Source of the DNA: Elioraea tepidiphila DSM 17972
GTDB taxonomy: Bacteria > Pseudomonadota > Alphaproteobacteria > Acetobacterales > Acetobacteraceae
Length of the DNA stretch: 64,000 nucleotides
Direction of reading: 5' to 3'
Assembly: GCF_000378465.1 (NCBI RefSeq)
Contig: NZ_KB899922.1
Location: forward strand, 58,032-122,031
Of the stretch, positions 39,014 through 49,333 are shown in pieces (position 1 is the stretch's first letter; every line of letters starts with the position of its first letter). The notes under the pieces are model-generated. The model saw only the letters and a program-made list of their open reading frames with translations. It was not told the DNA's origin and ran no database searches. The position numbers were made by a program, and so were the translations under genes.

Positions 39014-39708
39014 TCGAGTCGATCCTCTGGGGGGTGGCGGTGATCGCCCCCGGCGCGCTGGTCGCCATCATCCTGCACGAGGTCGCGCATGGCTGGGCGG
39101 CGAACGCGCTCGGCGACCCCACCGCGAAGCGCCTCGGCCGGCTGTCGCTGAACCCCGCGCGCCACGTCGATCCGTTCGGCACCATCGCCCTGCCGCTGAT
39201 CCTGTTCGGCCTGCAATGGATGACGATCGGCCGGGTCGAGTTCCTGTTCGGCTGGGCCAAGCCCGTGCCGGTGGACACCCGCTACTTCCGCAGCCCGCGC
39301 CAGGACATGGCGCTGGTGGCGGCGGCCGGGCCGGCGATGAACCTCGCACTCGCCTTCGCGATCGCGGCGATGGGGCATCTGGTGGACATCCCGCCGCGCC
39401 CGGTCGGGCTCTTCCTCGCCGAAATGATCCTGTTCGCGGTGCAGATCAACCTGCTGCTGATGCTGTTCAACCTCATCCCGGTGCCGCCGCTGGATGGCGG
39501 GCGCATTCTGGTCGGGGTGCTGCCGCTCGGGCCCGCGCGCGCGCTCGCCCGGCTGGAGCAGGCCGGCATCTTCATCGTGCTGTTCGGCCTGTTCGTCGTC
39601 CCGGCGATCCTGCGCCAGGCCGGCATCCCGACCGACCCGATCGGGCGCTGGCTGCTGCCGCCGCTGTTCTGGCTCAGGCGGCTGGTGTTCACCGCGGTCG
39701 GGCTCTAA
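39010..39708 (+). CDS. Site-2 protease family (M50) membrane metalloprotease
   Basis: 232 residues from the GTG at 39010, which overlaps the nagZ stop by 4 nt. The zinc motif is IILHEVAHGWAANALGD on the first membrane segment; a second zinc ligand is in LIPVPPLDGGRILVGVL. About six membrane segments. It is the short, PDZ-less M50 subgroup (FtsH-independent, SpoIVFB/Rv2869c-like branch uncertain) that cleaves within membranes; substrate unknown. Position next to scpA is common in this lineage. Confidence 0.9.
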   Translation: MIESILWGVAVIAPGALVAIILHEVAHGWAANALGDPTAKRLGRLSLNPARHVDPFGTIALPLILFGLQWMTIGRVEFLFGWAKPVPVDTRYFRSPRQDMALVAAAGPAMNLALAFAIAAMGHLVDIPPRPVGLFLAEMILFAVQINLLLMLFNLIPVPPLDGGRILVGVLPLGPARALARLEQAGIFIVLFGLFVVPAILRQAGIPTDPIGRWLLPPLFWLRRLVFTAVGL

Positions 39709-39720
39709 ACCGGGGCACGC

Positions 39721-40521
39721 ATGACCGAGGATGCCGTCACCGCATTCGAAGGCCCGCCCCCCCGCATCGCGCCGCTCTCGGTCGCGGTGGAGGGGTTCGA
39801 GGGGCCGCTCGACCTGCTGCTCGGGCTCGCGCGCGAGCAGAAGGTCGATCTCGCCCGCATCTCCATCCTCGCCCTCGCCGAGCAGTATCTCGCCTGGGTC
39901 GAGCAGGCGCGGGCCCTCGACCTCGACCTCGCCGCCGACTTCCTGGTGATGGCGGCCTGGCTCGCCTATCTGAAGTCGCGCCTGCTGCTGCCGCCGGCCG
40001 AGCGGCCGGAGGACGAGCCGAGCCCGGAGGAGGCGGCCGAGCTGCTCGCCTTCCAGCTCCGCCGGCTCGAGGCGATGCGCGAGGCGGGCGCGGCGCTGAT
40101 GGCGCGGCCGCGCATCGGGCTGGATGTCTGGCCGAGGGGCGCGCCCGAGGCGCGGGTGGAGAAGGTGCCCGGCGGATGGGCGCTGACCATGCATGAGCTG
40201 ATCGCGGGCTATGCCGCCGCGCGCCGGCGGGGCCTGGGCCGGCGCGGCTACATCCCGCCGCCGATGCGGCTGATGAGCGTGCAGGACGCGCTGGAACGTC
40301 TCGGCCGGCTGTTGCGCGTGGTGCCGGACTGGGCGGTGCTGACCCGCTTCCTGCCGCCGGGCCTCGGTCCCGGCCTGCCGACCCGCGCGGGGGTCGCCTC
40401 GATGCTGATCGCCGGGCTGGAACTCGCCAAGGACGGGCGGCTCGACCTGCGCCAGGAGGAGCCGTTCGGGCCGATCTGGGTGAAGCCCGTCGCGCCTGCC
40501 GCGGGCGAGGGCACGGCATGA
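39721..40521 (+). CDS. scpA: Segregation and condensation protein A
   Basis: 266 residues. The N-terminal kleisin motif EGFEGPLDLLLGLAREQKVD and ADFLVMAAWLAYLKSRLLLP identify ScpA; the C-terminal winged helix includes LTRFLPPGLGPGLPTRAGVA. It bridges SMC heads in chromosome condensation. It overlaps scpB by ATGA at 40518-40521, indicating coupled synthesis. Confidence 0.94.
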   Translation: MTEDAVTAFEGPPPRIAPLSVAVEGFEGPLDLLLGLAREQKVDLARISILALAEQYLAWVEQARALDLDLAADFLVMAAWLAYLKSRLLLPPAERPEDEPSPEEAAELLAFQLRRLEAMREAGAALMARPRIGLDVWPRGAPEARVEKVPGGWALTMHELIAGYAAARRRGLGRRGYIPPPMRLMSVQDALERLGRLLRVVPDWAVLTRFLPPGLGPGLPTRAGVASMLIAGLELAKDGRLDLRQEEPFGPIWVKPVAPAAGEGTA

Positions 40522-41198
40522 GCGAGCCGGCCGAACTCCCCCTGCCGCCGCCCGAGGTGCAGGCCGAGCATCTGCGCATCGCCGAGGCGCTGCTGTTCGC
40601 CGCCGCCGAGCCGGTGACGCCCAAGGCGCTGGCCGAGGTGCTGCCCGAGGGGGCGGATGCGCGCGCGACCGTCGCGGCGTTGCAGGCGGCCCTCGCCGGC
40701 CGCGGCGTCGAGGTCGCCGAGGTCGCGGGCGGCTGGCAGCTCCGCACCGCGCCCGATCTCGCGCCGATCCTGCGCAGGCGCTTCGAGGTGCCGCGCCGGC
40801 TCTCCCGCGCCGCGGTCGAGACGCTCGCCATCATCGCCTATCACCAGCCGGTCACCCGCGCCGAGATCGAGGACATCCGCGGCGTCGCGCTCGGCCAGGG
40901 CACGCTGGACGCGCTCGCCGAAGCCGGCTTCGTCGAGCCCAAGGGACGGCGCGAGACGCCGGGCCGGCCGACCACCTGGGGCACGACGAAACAGTTCCTC
41001 GCGCATTTCGGCCTCGCCTCGCTCAAGGACCTGCCGAAGCTCGACGAGCTGAAGGCGGCCGGGCTGCTGGAGCTCCGCCCCGGCGCGCTCACGCCCGCGG
41101 GCGCGGAGGAGGGCGTGCTGCCGCCGCCCCCCGCCGAGCGCGACGAGGAGGCGCCGCCGCCGCTCGACCCCGAGGACGAGGGGGCGCGGGGAGGGTAG
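40518..41198 (+). CDS. scpB: Segregation and condensation protein B
   Basis: 226 residues: two winged helices (HLRIAEALLFAAAEPVTPKA and LSRAAVETLAIIAYHQPVTR) with the ScpB signature AEIEDIRGVALGQGTLDALA, then TTKQFLAHFGLASLKDLPKL. An acidic tail (about residues 190-226) follows. ScpB dimers hold ScpA in the SMC condensin complex. Confidence 0.94.
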   Translation: MSEPAELPLPPPEVQAEHLRIAEALLFAAAEPVTPKALAEVLPEGADARATVAALQAALAGRGVEVAEVAGGWQLRTAPDLAPILRRRFEVPRRLSRAAVETLAIIAYHQPVTRAEIEDIRGVALGQGTLDALAEAGFVEPKGRRETPGRPTTWGTTKQFLAHFGLASLKDLPKLDELKAAGLLELRPGALTPAGAEEGVLPPPPAERDEEAPPPLDPEDEGARGG

Positions 41199-41202
41199 GG
41201 CC

Positions 41203-42267
<1,065 letters not shown>

Positions 42268-42381
42268 GCGGAGGGCGGGCGCGGGCTCGCGGGACCGCGC
42301 GTTGCCGCGGGGGGGCCGCTCTGCCATGATCCGCGCTCTCGCCGGGGACGCGGCGACAGCGCCCGGGGGACGCGCACGGAC

Positions 42382-42573
42382 ATGAGTATCGGCATCTGGC
42401 AGATCGTGATCGCGGGGCTCGTGATCGCCCTGCTGTTCGGCTCGCACCGGATCCCGGCGCTGGCGGCCGAGGCGGCGAAGGGGCTGAAGAGCCTCAAGCG
42501 CGAAGTGACCAAGGCCAGGACGGACAGCGCCGATGCCCCCTTCGACGAGGGCGAGGCGAACCCCAAGCGGTGA
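42382..42573 (+). CDS. tatA: Twin-arginine translocase subunit TatA
   Basis: 63 residues: a single membrane helix (IWQIVIAGLVIALLFGSHRI, giving the TatA Phe-Gly hinge), an amphipathic helix (ALAAEAAKGLKSLKREV) and a short charged tail. It forms the protein-conducting oligomer of the Tat pathway. First of tatABC. Confidence 0.95.
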   Translation: MSIGIWQIVIAGLVIALLFGSHRIPALAAEAAKGLKSLKREVTKARTDSADAPFDEGEANPKR

Positions 42574-42611
42574 GGATGGGCGCGGCTCGCTGAGCGCCGC
42601 GCCGGTGGAAC

Positions 42612-43076
42612 ATGCTGGATCTGGCCTGGACCGAAATCGCGCTGATCCTGGTGGTCGCCCTGATCGTCATCGGGCCCAAGGATCTGCCGCACGCGATCAA
42701 GGGGATCGCCGAGTTCATCCGCAAGGCGCGGCGCATGGCCGGCGAGTTCCAGGTGCATGTCGACGAGATGATGCGCGAGACCAAGCTCGACGAGGTGAAG
42801 CGCCAGATCGACGAGGTGCGGCACGGCGCCTACGAGATGAAGCGCCAGTTCGAGGAAGAGATCGACAAGGACCGCGACATCGCCAAGTCCTTCAGCGACC
42901 CCTTCGCCGAGCCCGTGACCCCGCCGCCGGGCCCCGCCGCGACGCCGGCCCCCGCGCCGGTGCCCGCCACGGCCAGCGCGGAGCCGGCTGCCGCGCCGCC
43001 GCCGCCACCGCCGCCGGCCGCGGATGAGCCGCCCGCCTTCCTCCCGCCCGGCACCAAGACGCGCGACACGGTCTGA
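42612..43076 (+). CDS. tatB: Twin-arginine translocase subunit TatB
   Basis: 154 residues. N-terminal helix with ALIVIGPKDLPHAIKGIAEF (TatB Gly-Pro hinge), then an amphipathic and long alpha-helical region (residues about 40-100) and a Pro/Ala-rich tail. It receives Tat substrates with TatC. Gene pair spacing 4 nt to tatC. Confidence 0.94.
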   Translation: MLDLAWTEIALILVVALIVIGPKDLPHAIKGIAEFIRKARRMAGEFQVHVDEMMRETKLDEVKRQIDEVRHGAYEMKRQFEEEIDKDRDIAKSFSDPFAEPVTPPPGPAATPAPAPVPATASAEPAAAPPPPPPPAADEPPAFLPPGTKTRDTV

Positions 43077-43080
43077 GCCG

Positions 43081-43881
43081 ATGCGCCCCGAGGAGGACAC
43101 GATCGACGACAAGCCGATGCCGCTGATCGATCACCTGATCGAACTGCGGCAGCGGGTGATGCTGGCGCTCGGCGGCTTCGTGCTGGCCTTCATCGTCTGC
43201 TACGTCTTCTCCCAGCAGATCTACGGCTTCCTCGCCGCCCCGCTCGCCGACATCCTGCAGCAGCAGACCGGGCAGGAGCGGCGGATGATCTTCACCGCCC
43301 TCTACGAGGCGTTCTTCACCTACCTGAAGGTGGCCTTGTGGGGGGCGCTGATGATCAGCTTCCCCTGGTGGGCGACCCAGCTCTGGCTGTTCATCGCCCC
43401 GGGCCTCTACCGCTCCGAGAAGCGCGCGGTGATGCCGTTCCTGATCGCGACCCCGTTCTTCTTCGCGATGGGGGCGGCGTTCTGCTACTACCTGGTCATT
43501 CCGGCGGCGTGGCACTTCTTCCTCTCCTTCGAGAGCCCCCAGGGTGCGGGCGGACTGCCGATCCAGCTCGAAGCCAAGGTGGGCGAGTACCTGTCGCTGG
43601 TGATGCGACTGATCTTCGCCTTCGGCTTCGCCTTCCTGATGCCGGTCGGTCTCGTGCTGATGGCGCGCGTCGGCATCATCACGCCCGAGGGCATGGCGTC
43701 GAAGCGGCGCTACGCCATCGTCGGCATGTTCGTGCTCGCCGCGGTCATCACCCCGCCCGACGTGATCAGCCAGGTGGGGCTCGCGCTGCCGCTGATCCTG
43801 CTCTACGAAGGCTCGATCATCGCCGCGAAGATCTTCCGCAAGCGCGCGGAGGCCGCCGCGGCCGCTGCCGCCGCCGACTGA
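43081..43881 (+). CDS. tatC: Twin-arginine translocase subunit TatC
   Basis: 266 residues from the ATG at 43081, six membrane segments. MPLIDHLIELRQRVMLALGG is the signature N-terminus; LWLFIAPGLYRSEKRAVMPF and RRYAIVGMFVLAAVITPPDV are conserved loops and helices. TatC binds the RR signal. Likely clients in this window include SoxY, SoxB, SoxC, SoxF and the ABC binding protein. Confidence 0.96.
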   Translation: MRPEEDTIDDKPMPLIDHLIELRQRVMLALGGFVLAFIVCYVFSQQIYGFLAAPLADILQQQTGQERRMIFTALYEAFFTYLKVALWGALMISFPWWATQLWLFIAPGLYRSEKRAVMPFLIATPFFFAMGAAFCYYLVIPAAWHFFLSFESPQGAGGLPIQLEAKVGEYLSLVMRLIFAFGFAFLMPVGLVLMARVGIITPEGMASKRRYAIVGMFVLAAVITPPDVISQVGLALPLILLYEGSIIAAKIFRKRAEAAAAAAAAD

Positions 43882-43899
43882 CCAGACCGGGTTTCTCCG

Positions 43900-45207
43900 A
43901 TGCATGACATCCGCCGCATCCGCGAGGCGCCGGAGGCGTTCGACGCGATGCTCGCCCGCCGCGGGCTCGGCGCGCTCTCGGCCGAGCTGCTGTCGCTGGA
44001 CCGGCGCCGGCGCGCCGCGCAGACCGCGTTCCAGGAGATGCAGGCCGCGCGCAACGCGCTCTCCAGGCGCATCGGGGCCGCGCGCGGCAAGGGCGAGGAC
44101 GCCTCCGCGCTTCAGGCCGAGGCCGCGTCGATGGCCGAGGCGATCGCGCGCGAGGAGGCGGAGGAGAAGCGCCTCGGCGCCGAGCTCGACGCGCTGCTCG
44201 CGACGATCCCGAACTGGCTCGACGACGCGGTGCCGACCGGGACATCCGAGGCCGACAATGTCGTGCTGCGCAGCTGGGGCGAGAGGCGGAGCTTCCCGTA
44301 CACGCCGCTCCAGCATTTCGAGCTCGGCGAGCGGCTGGGGCTCGGGTCCCCATCGCGCGCGCGCGATGGGAGCCCGCTGATGGATTTCGAGGCGGCGGCG
44401 CGGCTCGCCGGCGCGCGCTTCGTCGTGCTGAAGGGCGCGCTGGCGCGGCTGGAACGCGCGCTCGGCCAGTTCATGCTGGACGTGCAGACGGGCGAGCACG
44501 GCTACACCGAGGTCAACCCGCCGCTGCTCGTGCGCGAGGCCGTGCTCTATGGCACCGGGCAGCTGCCCAAGTTCCGCGAGGACCAGTTCGAAACGACCGA
44601 CGGGCGCTGGCTGATCCCGACCGCCGAGGTGCCGTTGACCAATCTCGCGCGCGAGCGGGTGCTCGACGAGGCGGAACTGCCGATGCGCGTGACGGCGCTG
44701 ACCCCCTGCTTCCGTTCCGAGGCGGGCAGCGCCGGGCGCGACACGCGCGGCATGCTGCGCCAGCACCAGTTCATGAAGGTCGAGCTCGTCTCGATCACCA
44801 CGCCCGAACGGTCGGACGCCGAGCACGAGCGCATGACGGCCTCGGCCGAGATCATCCTGCAACGGCTCGGCCTCGCCTATCGCGTGGTCGATCTCTGCTC
44901 GGCCGATATCGGCTTCGGCGCGACCCGCACCTACGACCTGGAGGTCTGGCTGCCGGGGCAGGGGGCGTATCGCGAGATCTCGTCCTGCTCGAACTGCCGC
45001 GACTTCCAGGCCCGGCGGATGGACGCGCGCTATCGCCCGGCCGAGAGCAAGGGCACGCGCTTCGTCCATACGCTGAACGGCTCGGGGGTCGCGGTCGGGC
45101 GCGCGCTGATCGCGGTGATGGAGACGTATCAGCGCGCGGACGGCGGCATCGACATCCCCGAGGTGCTGCGCCCCTACATGGGCGGGCTCGCGGCGATCAC
45201 GCCATGA
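43900..45207 (+). CDS. serS: Serine--tRNA ligase
   Basis: 435 residues. An N-terminal coiled-coil arm (residues about 30-105), motif 2 in [20 protein letters not shown], and motif 3 in [31 protein letters not shown] and [20 protein letters not shown] complete the catalytic core. Charges tRNA-Ser/Sec. ATGA overlap with surE. Confidence 0.97.
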   Translation: MHDIRRIREAPEAFDAMLARRGLGALSAELLSLDRRRRAAQTAFQEMQAARNALSRRIGAARGKGEDASALQAEAASMAEAIAREEAEEKRLGAELDALLATIPNWLDDAVPTGTSEADNVVLRSWGERRSFPYTPLQHFELGERLGLGSPSRARDGSPLMDFEAAARLAGARFVVLKGALARLERALGQFMLDVQTGEHGYTEVNPPLLVREAVLYGTGQLPKFREDQFETTDGRWLIPTAEVPLTNLARERVLDEAELPMRVTALTPCFRSEAGSAGRDTRGMLRQHQFMKVELVSITTPERSDAEHERMTASAEIILQRLGLAYRVVDLCSADIGFGATRTYDLEVWLPGQGAYREISSCSNCRDFQARRMDARYRPAESKGTRFVHTLNGSGVAVGRALIAVMETYQRADGGIDIPEVLRPYMGGLAAITP

Positions 45208-46010
45208 CGCATCGTCACGCCCCGCTCGCGGATCTCTCGGCCGCGCGCATCCTGGTCACCAACGACGACGGCATCGCCGCCCCCGGCATCAAGGTGCTGG
45301 AGAAGATCGCGCGCAGCCTCTCGCGCGATGTCTGGCTGGTCGCGCCCGAGACGCAGCAATCGGCGGTGAGCCATGCGCTGACCGTGCGCCGGCCGCTCCG
45401 CGCGCACCGCCTCGCGCCGCGCCGCTTCGCGGTCGAGGGCACGCCGACCGACTGCGTGCTGGTGGCCGTGCACGACATCCTGGGCCGCCGGCCGCCCGAT
45501 CTCGTGCTGTCGGGCATCAACATGGGCGCCAATCTGGGCGAGGACATCGGCTATTCCGGCACGGTGGCCGCGGCCATGGAGGCGACCCTCCTCGGCCGGC
45601 GCGCGATCGCGCTCTCGCTCGACCTGCCCGAGCGCAACGGGGCGAAGCCGCGCAAGCCGCGCTGGGACACCTGCGAGACCGTGCTGCCCGACATCATCCG
45701 CCGCCTCGCCGCACAGCCCTGGCCGGACGAGACGCTGGTGAACGTGAACGTGCCCGACCGCTCGGTCGACACCCTGACCGGCGTGCGCGTGGCGCATCAG
45801 GGGCGCCGCAAGCAGGGGCTCGCGCTCGAGAAGCGCACCGACCCGGACGGGCGGCCGTATTACTGGCTGGTCGACTGGTCGAAGGAGGAGGTGCAGCCGC
45901 GCGGGTCGGACCTCTCGGCGATCAATGACGGCGCGATCGCGATCACGCCGATCTCCATCGACTTCACCGCGCGCGGGTTCCTGGGCGATCTGCGCGCCGC
46001 CTTCGGCTGA
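45204..46010 (+). CDS. surE: 5'/3'-nucleotidase SurE
   Basis: 268 residues, slightly long because of the start [20 protein letters not shown]. The metal site is [28 protein letters not shown] and [20 protein letters not shown] follow. It hydrolyses nucleoside monophosphates. Its start overlaps serS (ATGA) and pcm follows 3 nt later. Confidence 0.95.
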   Translation: MTHRHAPLADLSAARILVTNDDGIAAPGIKVLEKIARSLSRDVWLVAPETQQSAVSHALTVRRPLRAHRLAPRRFAVEGTPTDCVLVAVHDILGRRPPDLVLSGINMGANLGEDIGYSGTVAAAMEATLLGRRAIALSLDLPERNGAKPRKPRWDTCETVLPDIIRRLAAQPWPDETLVNVNVPDRSVDTLTGVRVAHQGRRKQGLALEKRTDPDGRPYYWLVDWSKEEVQPRGSDLSAINDGAIAITPISIDFTARGFLGDLRAAFG

Positions 46011-46013
46011 GAC

Positions 46014-46685
46014 GTGGCGTCAGATCCCTCGCGCATCCGCCTGATCCTGGCGCTGCGCCGGGCCGGGATCACGGACGCTTCCGTGCTCGCGGCGATCGAG
46101 AGCATTCCCCGCGAAGCCTTTGTTCCTGAGACATTCAAGGACCAAGCGTGGGAGGACACCGCGCTGCCGATCGGGCTCGGCCAGACGATCAGCCAGCCGC
46201 AGGTGGTCGCGCTGATGACCGAGGCGCTGCGGGTCTCGAAGAAACACAGGGTGTTGGAGATCGGCACGGGCTCGGGGTATCAGGCCGCGGTGCTGGCGAA
46301 GCTCTGCCGCCGGCTCTACACGATCGAGCGCCACCCGGCGCTGCTGGAGCGCGCCGAGGCGATCTTCCGCGAGCTCGGCCTCACCAACATCGTCACGCGC
46401 TGCGCCGACGGCACGAAGGGCTGGCCCGAGCTCGCGCCGTTCGACCGCATCATCGTCACCGCCGCCCCGCGCGAGGCGCCGCCCGCGCTGCTCGAACAGC
46501 TCAGCCCCGAGGGGGGCGTGATGGTGCTGCCCATGGGGCCGGGCCCGCATGACCAGTGGCTCTGGCGCCTGACCCGCAGCGGCGATGCCTGGGAGCGCGA
46601 GCGGCTTACGGCCGTGCGCTTCGTGCCCCTGGTGCCGGAGCCGCCGCCGGCGACGGAGACGCTGGACATTCCCGTGCGGGACTGA
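46014..46685 (+). CDS. pcm: Protein-L-isoaspartate O-methyltransferase
   Basis: 223 residues from a GTG. Canonical PCMT: ALPIGLGQTISQPQVVALMT (substrate loop), VLEIGTGSGYQAAVLAKLC (SAM site), DRIIVTAAPREAPPALLEQL. It repairs isoaspartyl residues in damaged proteins. The surE-pcm pair is a classic neighbourhood. Compare the divergent paralogue at 2875-3534. Confidence 0.95.
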   Translation: MASDPSRIRLILALRRAGITDASVLAAIESIPREAFVPETFKDQAWEDTALPIGLGQTISQPQVVALMTEALRVSKKHRVLEIGTGSGYQAAVLAKLCRRLYTIERHPALLERAEAIFRELGLTNIVTRCADGTKGWPELAPFDRIIVTAAPREAPPALLEQLSPEGGVMVLPMGPGPHDQWLWRLTRSGDAWERERLTAVRFVPLVPEPPPATETLDIPVRD

Positions 46686-46737
46686 GGCATCCCGGCAACG
46701 CCCGGATGCAGAAATGTCACGGTCAACGCGGTCTGGG

Positions 46738-46784
46738 TTGCACCCCGACTCGGCGCCTCCGTATAACCGACTCGGGACGAGTCG
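46738..46784 (+). promoter_or_regulatory. Sigma-70 promoter and palindrome upstream of nlpD
   Basis: TTGCAC (46738-46743) and TATAAC (46762-46767) are spaced 18 nt, giving a transcription start near 46775. Exactly there is a perfect inverted repeat CGACTCG-gga-CGAGTCG (46768-46784), which could be an operator or a 5' hairpin. GAGGAG precedes the GTG start at 46808. Confidence 0.5.
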
Positions 46785-46807
46785 CAGGGCGTGAGGAGCG
46801 TTTCATC

Positions 46808-47827
46808 GTGACGCCGGTTCCGGGGCTCCGGAGATGCAACCTGGGCGTGTCGGCGGTGCTGCTCGCCGGGCTGGCGGTGGCCGGCTGCGTCGGCCGCGCG
46901 CCGGTGCCGACCCAGGTCGCGCCCGCGGTCACGCCGACCCTGGTCGCGGTGCTGCCGGGCGACACGGTGCGCGCGATCGCGCGGCGCAACGACGTGGACT
47001 GGCAGGAGCTCGCGCGCGCGAACGGCCTTGCCGCACCCTACACGATCCGCCCCGGCCAGCAGCTCATGCTGCCGCTGCGTCTGCCGCCACCCGTGCCGGT
47101 CGGCGCGGCGATCGCCCAGGCGCCCGACCCGGTCGCGACCGCGCCGGTCAGCACGCTCGCCGAGGGCGCGCGCAGCGTGGTCGCCGAGCCGCTGGCGCCG
47201 CCCGGGGCGGCGCCTGCCGCCGCCCCCGTCGCGCCCCAACCTGTCTCCGCCCCGCCGCTGGCCGAGACCCTGCCGCTGCCGCCCGACCTGCCCGGCGCCT
47301 TCGTGCTGCCGGCCTCGATCGGCGGCGTGCCGGTGCCGCCCGTCTGGCCGGACGACGCGCCGGTGGCCGAGACCGATCTGCGCGCGATCGCCGAGGCCCC
47401 GCCGCCCCCCGGCGCGCAGCGCTGGACGCGCGGCTCGGGCCGCTTCGCCTGGCCGGTGCGCGGCCGGGTCGTCTCGACCTTCGGCCGCAAGGGCGGGGGG
47501 CTGGTGAATGACGGGGTGAACATCGCCGCCCCGCTCGGCACGCCGATCCGCGCGGCCCATGCCGGCACGGTCGTCTATGTCGGCAACGAGGTGCGCGGCT
47601 TCGGCAACCTGATCCTGATCCGCGACGCCTCGGGCGTGGTCACGGCCTATGCCCATGCCGACGCGGTGGCCGTGCGCCAGGGCCAGTCCGTGCGCGAGGG
47701 GCAGGTGATCGGCCGGGTCGGCAGCACCGGGGCCGTGAACACGCCGCAGCTCCACTTCCAGGTGCGCCGCGACGGCCGGCCGGTCGATCCGATGCGCTAT
47801 CTCGGCGGGCAGGTCGCCGGGGGGTGA
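46808..47827 (+). CDS. nlpD: Lipoprotein with LysM and LytM (M23) domains, NlpD-like
   Basis: 339 residues from the GTG at 46808. The lipobox LAVAGC at about residue 24-29 makes it a lipoprotein. A LysM domain follows (LPGDTVRAIARRNDVDWQEL to RPGQQLMLP), then a proline/alanine-rich linker and a C-terminal LytM domain (FAWPVRGRVVSTFGRKGGGL to TPQLHFQVRRDG). The first zinc ligand, normally His in HxGxD, is Asn here (NDGVN), so the domain is likely inactive and acts, like E. coli NlpD/EnvC, by activating amidases at the septum. Confidence 0.9.
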   Translation: MTPVPGLRRCNLGVSAVLLAGLAVAGCVGRAPVPTQVAPAVTPTLVAVLPGDTVRAIARRNDVDWQELARANGLAAPYTIRPGQQLMLPLRLPPPVPVGAAIAQAPDPVATAPVSTLAEGARSVVAEPLAPPGAAPAAAPVAPQPVSAPPLAETLPLPPDLPGAFVLPASIGGVPVPPVWPDDAPVAETDLRAIAEAPPPPGAQRWTRGSGRFAWPVRGRVVSTFGRKGGGLVNDGVNIAAPLGTPIRAAHAGTVVYVGNEVRGFGNLILIRDASGVVTAYAHADAVAVRQGQSVREGQVIGRVGSTGAVNTPQLHFQVRRDGRPVDPMRYLGGQVAGG

Positions 47828-47834
47828 TACCCCT

Positions 47835-48353
47835 TCAGCCGCGGGCGTCGCGGCGCGCCTGTGCCGCCTTGCCCCGCTGCGAGACACTGCCGACGACGAT
47901 CCCGGGTGGCCCCTGGCGCGACCGGCGGATGCCCTTGGCTGCCATGCCGCGCCCCGCCGTCATGCCGGCATCGGGGTGATGCACCGGCGCCTCGCGGCGG
48001 CGGGCGAGCGCCGCCTCCATCCGCGCCTGCATCGAGGCGCGCTTGCGCTCGGCCGAGAGCCGGTCGAGCCGAGCGTTCACCCGCTTGAGCGCGCGCGCAT
48101 AGACCTGCTTCTTGGCGGCGAGGCCGCGTTCGCTGGCGGCGCCCGCCTCCGGGGTGCCGCCCTTGCCGCGGCGCGCCCGGCGGCGGCCGGCGATCACGCC
48201 GCGCGCGCGGTCGCGCGCCTCGCGCAGCCAGCGGGCGAGCGCGCGCAGCTCCTCCTCCGGCAGCGTCTCGACCTCCGGGTAGTGGCTCTTCACGATCTGG
48301 CCGTACTCGGCCTCGGAGACGAGGCGGCGTTCGGTGGCGAAGCACTGGCCCAT
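47835..48353 (-). CDS. Basic hypothetical protein
   Basis: 172 residues from the ATG at 48353. It begins MGQCFATERRLVSEAEYGQI, then predicted alpha-helical segments rich in Arg, Lys and Ala (ALARWLREARDRARGV, RALKRVNARLDRLSAERKRA), ending in a flexible Gly/Arg-rich tail. No signal peptide or membrane segment. The high positive charge suggests nucleic-acid or ribosome contact, but I do not recognise the family. Converges with nlpD, 7 nt between the stops. Confidence 0.65.
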   Translation of the reverse strand: MGQCFATERRLVSEAEYGQIVKSHYPEVETLPEEELRALARWLREARDRARGVIAGRRRARRGKGGTPEAGAASERGLAAKKQVYARALKRVNARLDRLSAERKRASMQARMEAALARRREAPVHHPDAGMTAGRGMAAKGIRRSRQGPPGIVVGSVSQRGKAAQARRDARG

Positions 48354-48420
48354 GGGCGATCCTCCGTCTGCTGCGATCGTGGCCGGTATCCCACGGCGCG
48401 GAGGTCCGGCCCAGGCGTGC

Positions 48421-49287
48421 TCACCCGATCCTGACGCCGTGCCGCCCGGCAAGATCCTGGATGAACTGCCAGGCCACGCGCCCCGAGCGCGACCCGCGCG
48501 TCACCGCCCACTCGGCGGCCTCGCGCTTGAGCGTCTCGGGATCGACGGGGATGCCGAAGGCGCCGGCATAACCCTCCACCATCGCGAAATAGGTCTGCTG
48601 GTCGCAGTGGTGGAAGCCGAGCCAGAGGCCGAACCGGTCCGACAGCGAGACCTTCTCCTCCACCGCCTCGCCCGGGTTGAGGGCCGAGGAGCGCTCGTTC
48701 TCGATCATGTCGCGCGACAGCAGATGGCGCCGGTTCGAGGTGGCGTAGAACAGCACGTTCGCCGGCCGCCCCTCGACGCCGCCTTCCAGCACGGCCTTCA
48801 GGCTCTTGTAGTCGCTCTCGCCCGCGTCGAAGGAGAGGTCGTCGCAGAACAGCAGGCAGCGCCGCCCCGCCTCGCGCAGCACCGCCATCAGGGTGGGCAG
48901 GCTGCGGATGTCCTCGCGGTGGATCTCGATCAGCACGACGCCGCCGCTGGCGCGCGTCTCCTCGTTCACCGCGGCGTGGATCGCCTTCACCAGCGAGGAC
49001 TTGCCCATGCCGCGCGCCCCCCAGAGCAGCGCGTTGTTGGCGGGCAGGCCGCGCGCGAAGCGGCGCGTGTTCTCCAAGAGCACGTCGCGCTGGCGCTCGA
49101 TCCCGTGCAGGAGCGTGAGCGGGATCGCGCTCACCCGCGGCACCGGCCAGAGCGCGGCGCGCTCCGGATGCCAGACGAAGGCGTCCGCCGTGGAGAGATC
49201 GGCCGGCGGCGGCGGGGGTGGGGCGAGGCGCTCCAGCGCCGAGGCGATGCGGGCGAGCAGGGCCTGGGTGTCGTGGCTGTCCATCAT
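48421..49287 (-). CDS. DUF815-family AAA+ ATPase
   Basis: 288 residues. Walker A ALLWGARGMGKSSLVKAIHA near residue 90, Walker B RRCLLFCDDLSFDAGESDY, sensor FYATSNRRHLLSRDM, and the family ending GRVAWQFIQDLAGRHGVRIG. DUF815 proteins are cytoplasmic AAA+ ATPases of unknown function. In alphaproteobacteria this gene often sits between the M23 gene and yajC; here a sox cluster has come between it and yajC. Confidence 0.88.
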   Translation of the reverse strand: MMDSHDTQALLARIASALERLAPPPPPPADLSTADAFVWHPERAALWPVPRVSAIPLTLLHGIERQRDVLLENTRRFARGLPANNALLWGARGMGKSSLVKAIHAAVNEETRASGGVVLIEIHREDIRSLPTLMAVLREAGRRCLLFCDDLSFDAGESDYKSLKAVLEGGVEGRPANVLFYATSNRRHLLSRDMIENERSSALNPGEAVEEKVSLSDRFGLWLGFHHCDQQTYFAMVEGYAGAFGIPVDPETLKREAAEWAVTRGSRSGRVAWQFIQDLAGRHGVRIG

Positions 49288-49333
49288 GGGCGCGGGGTGT
49301 CCCCGCCGCGCGCCGCCGCGTCAAGACGGGCGG

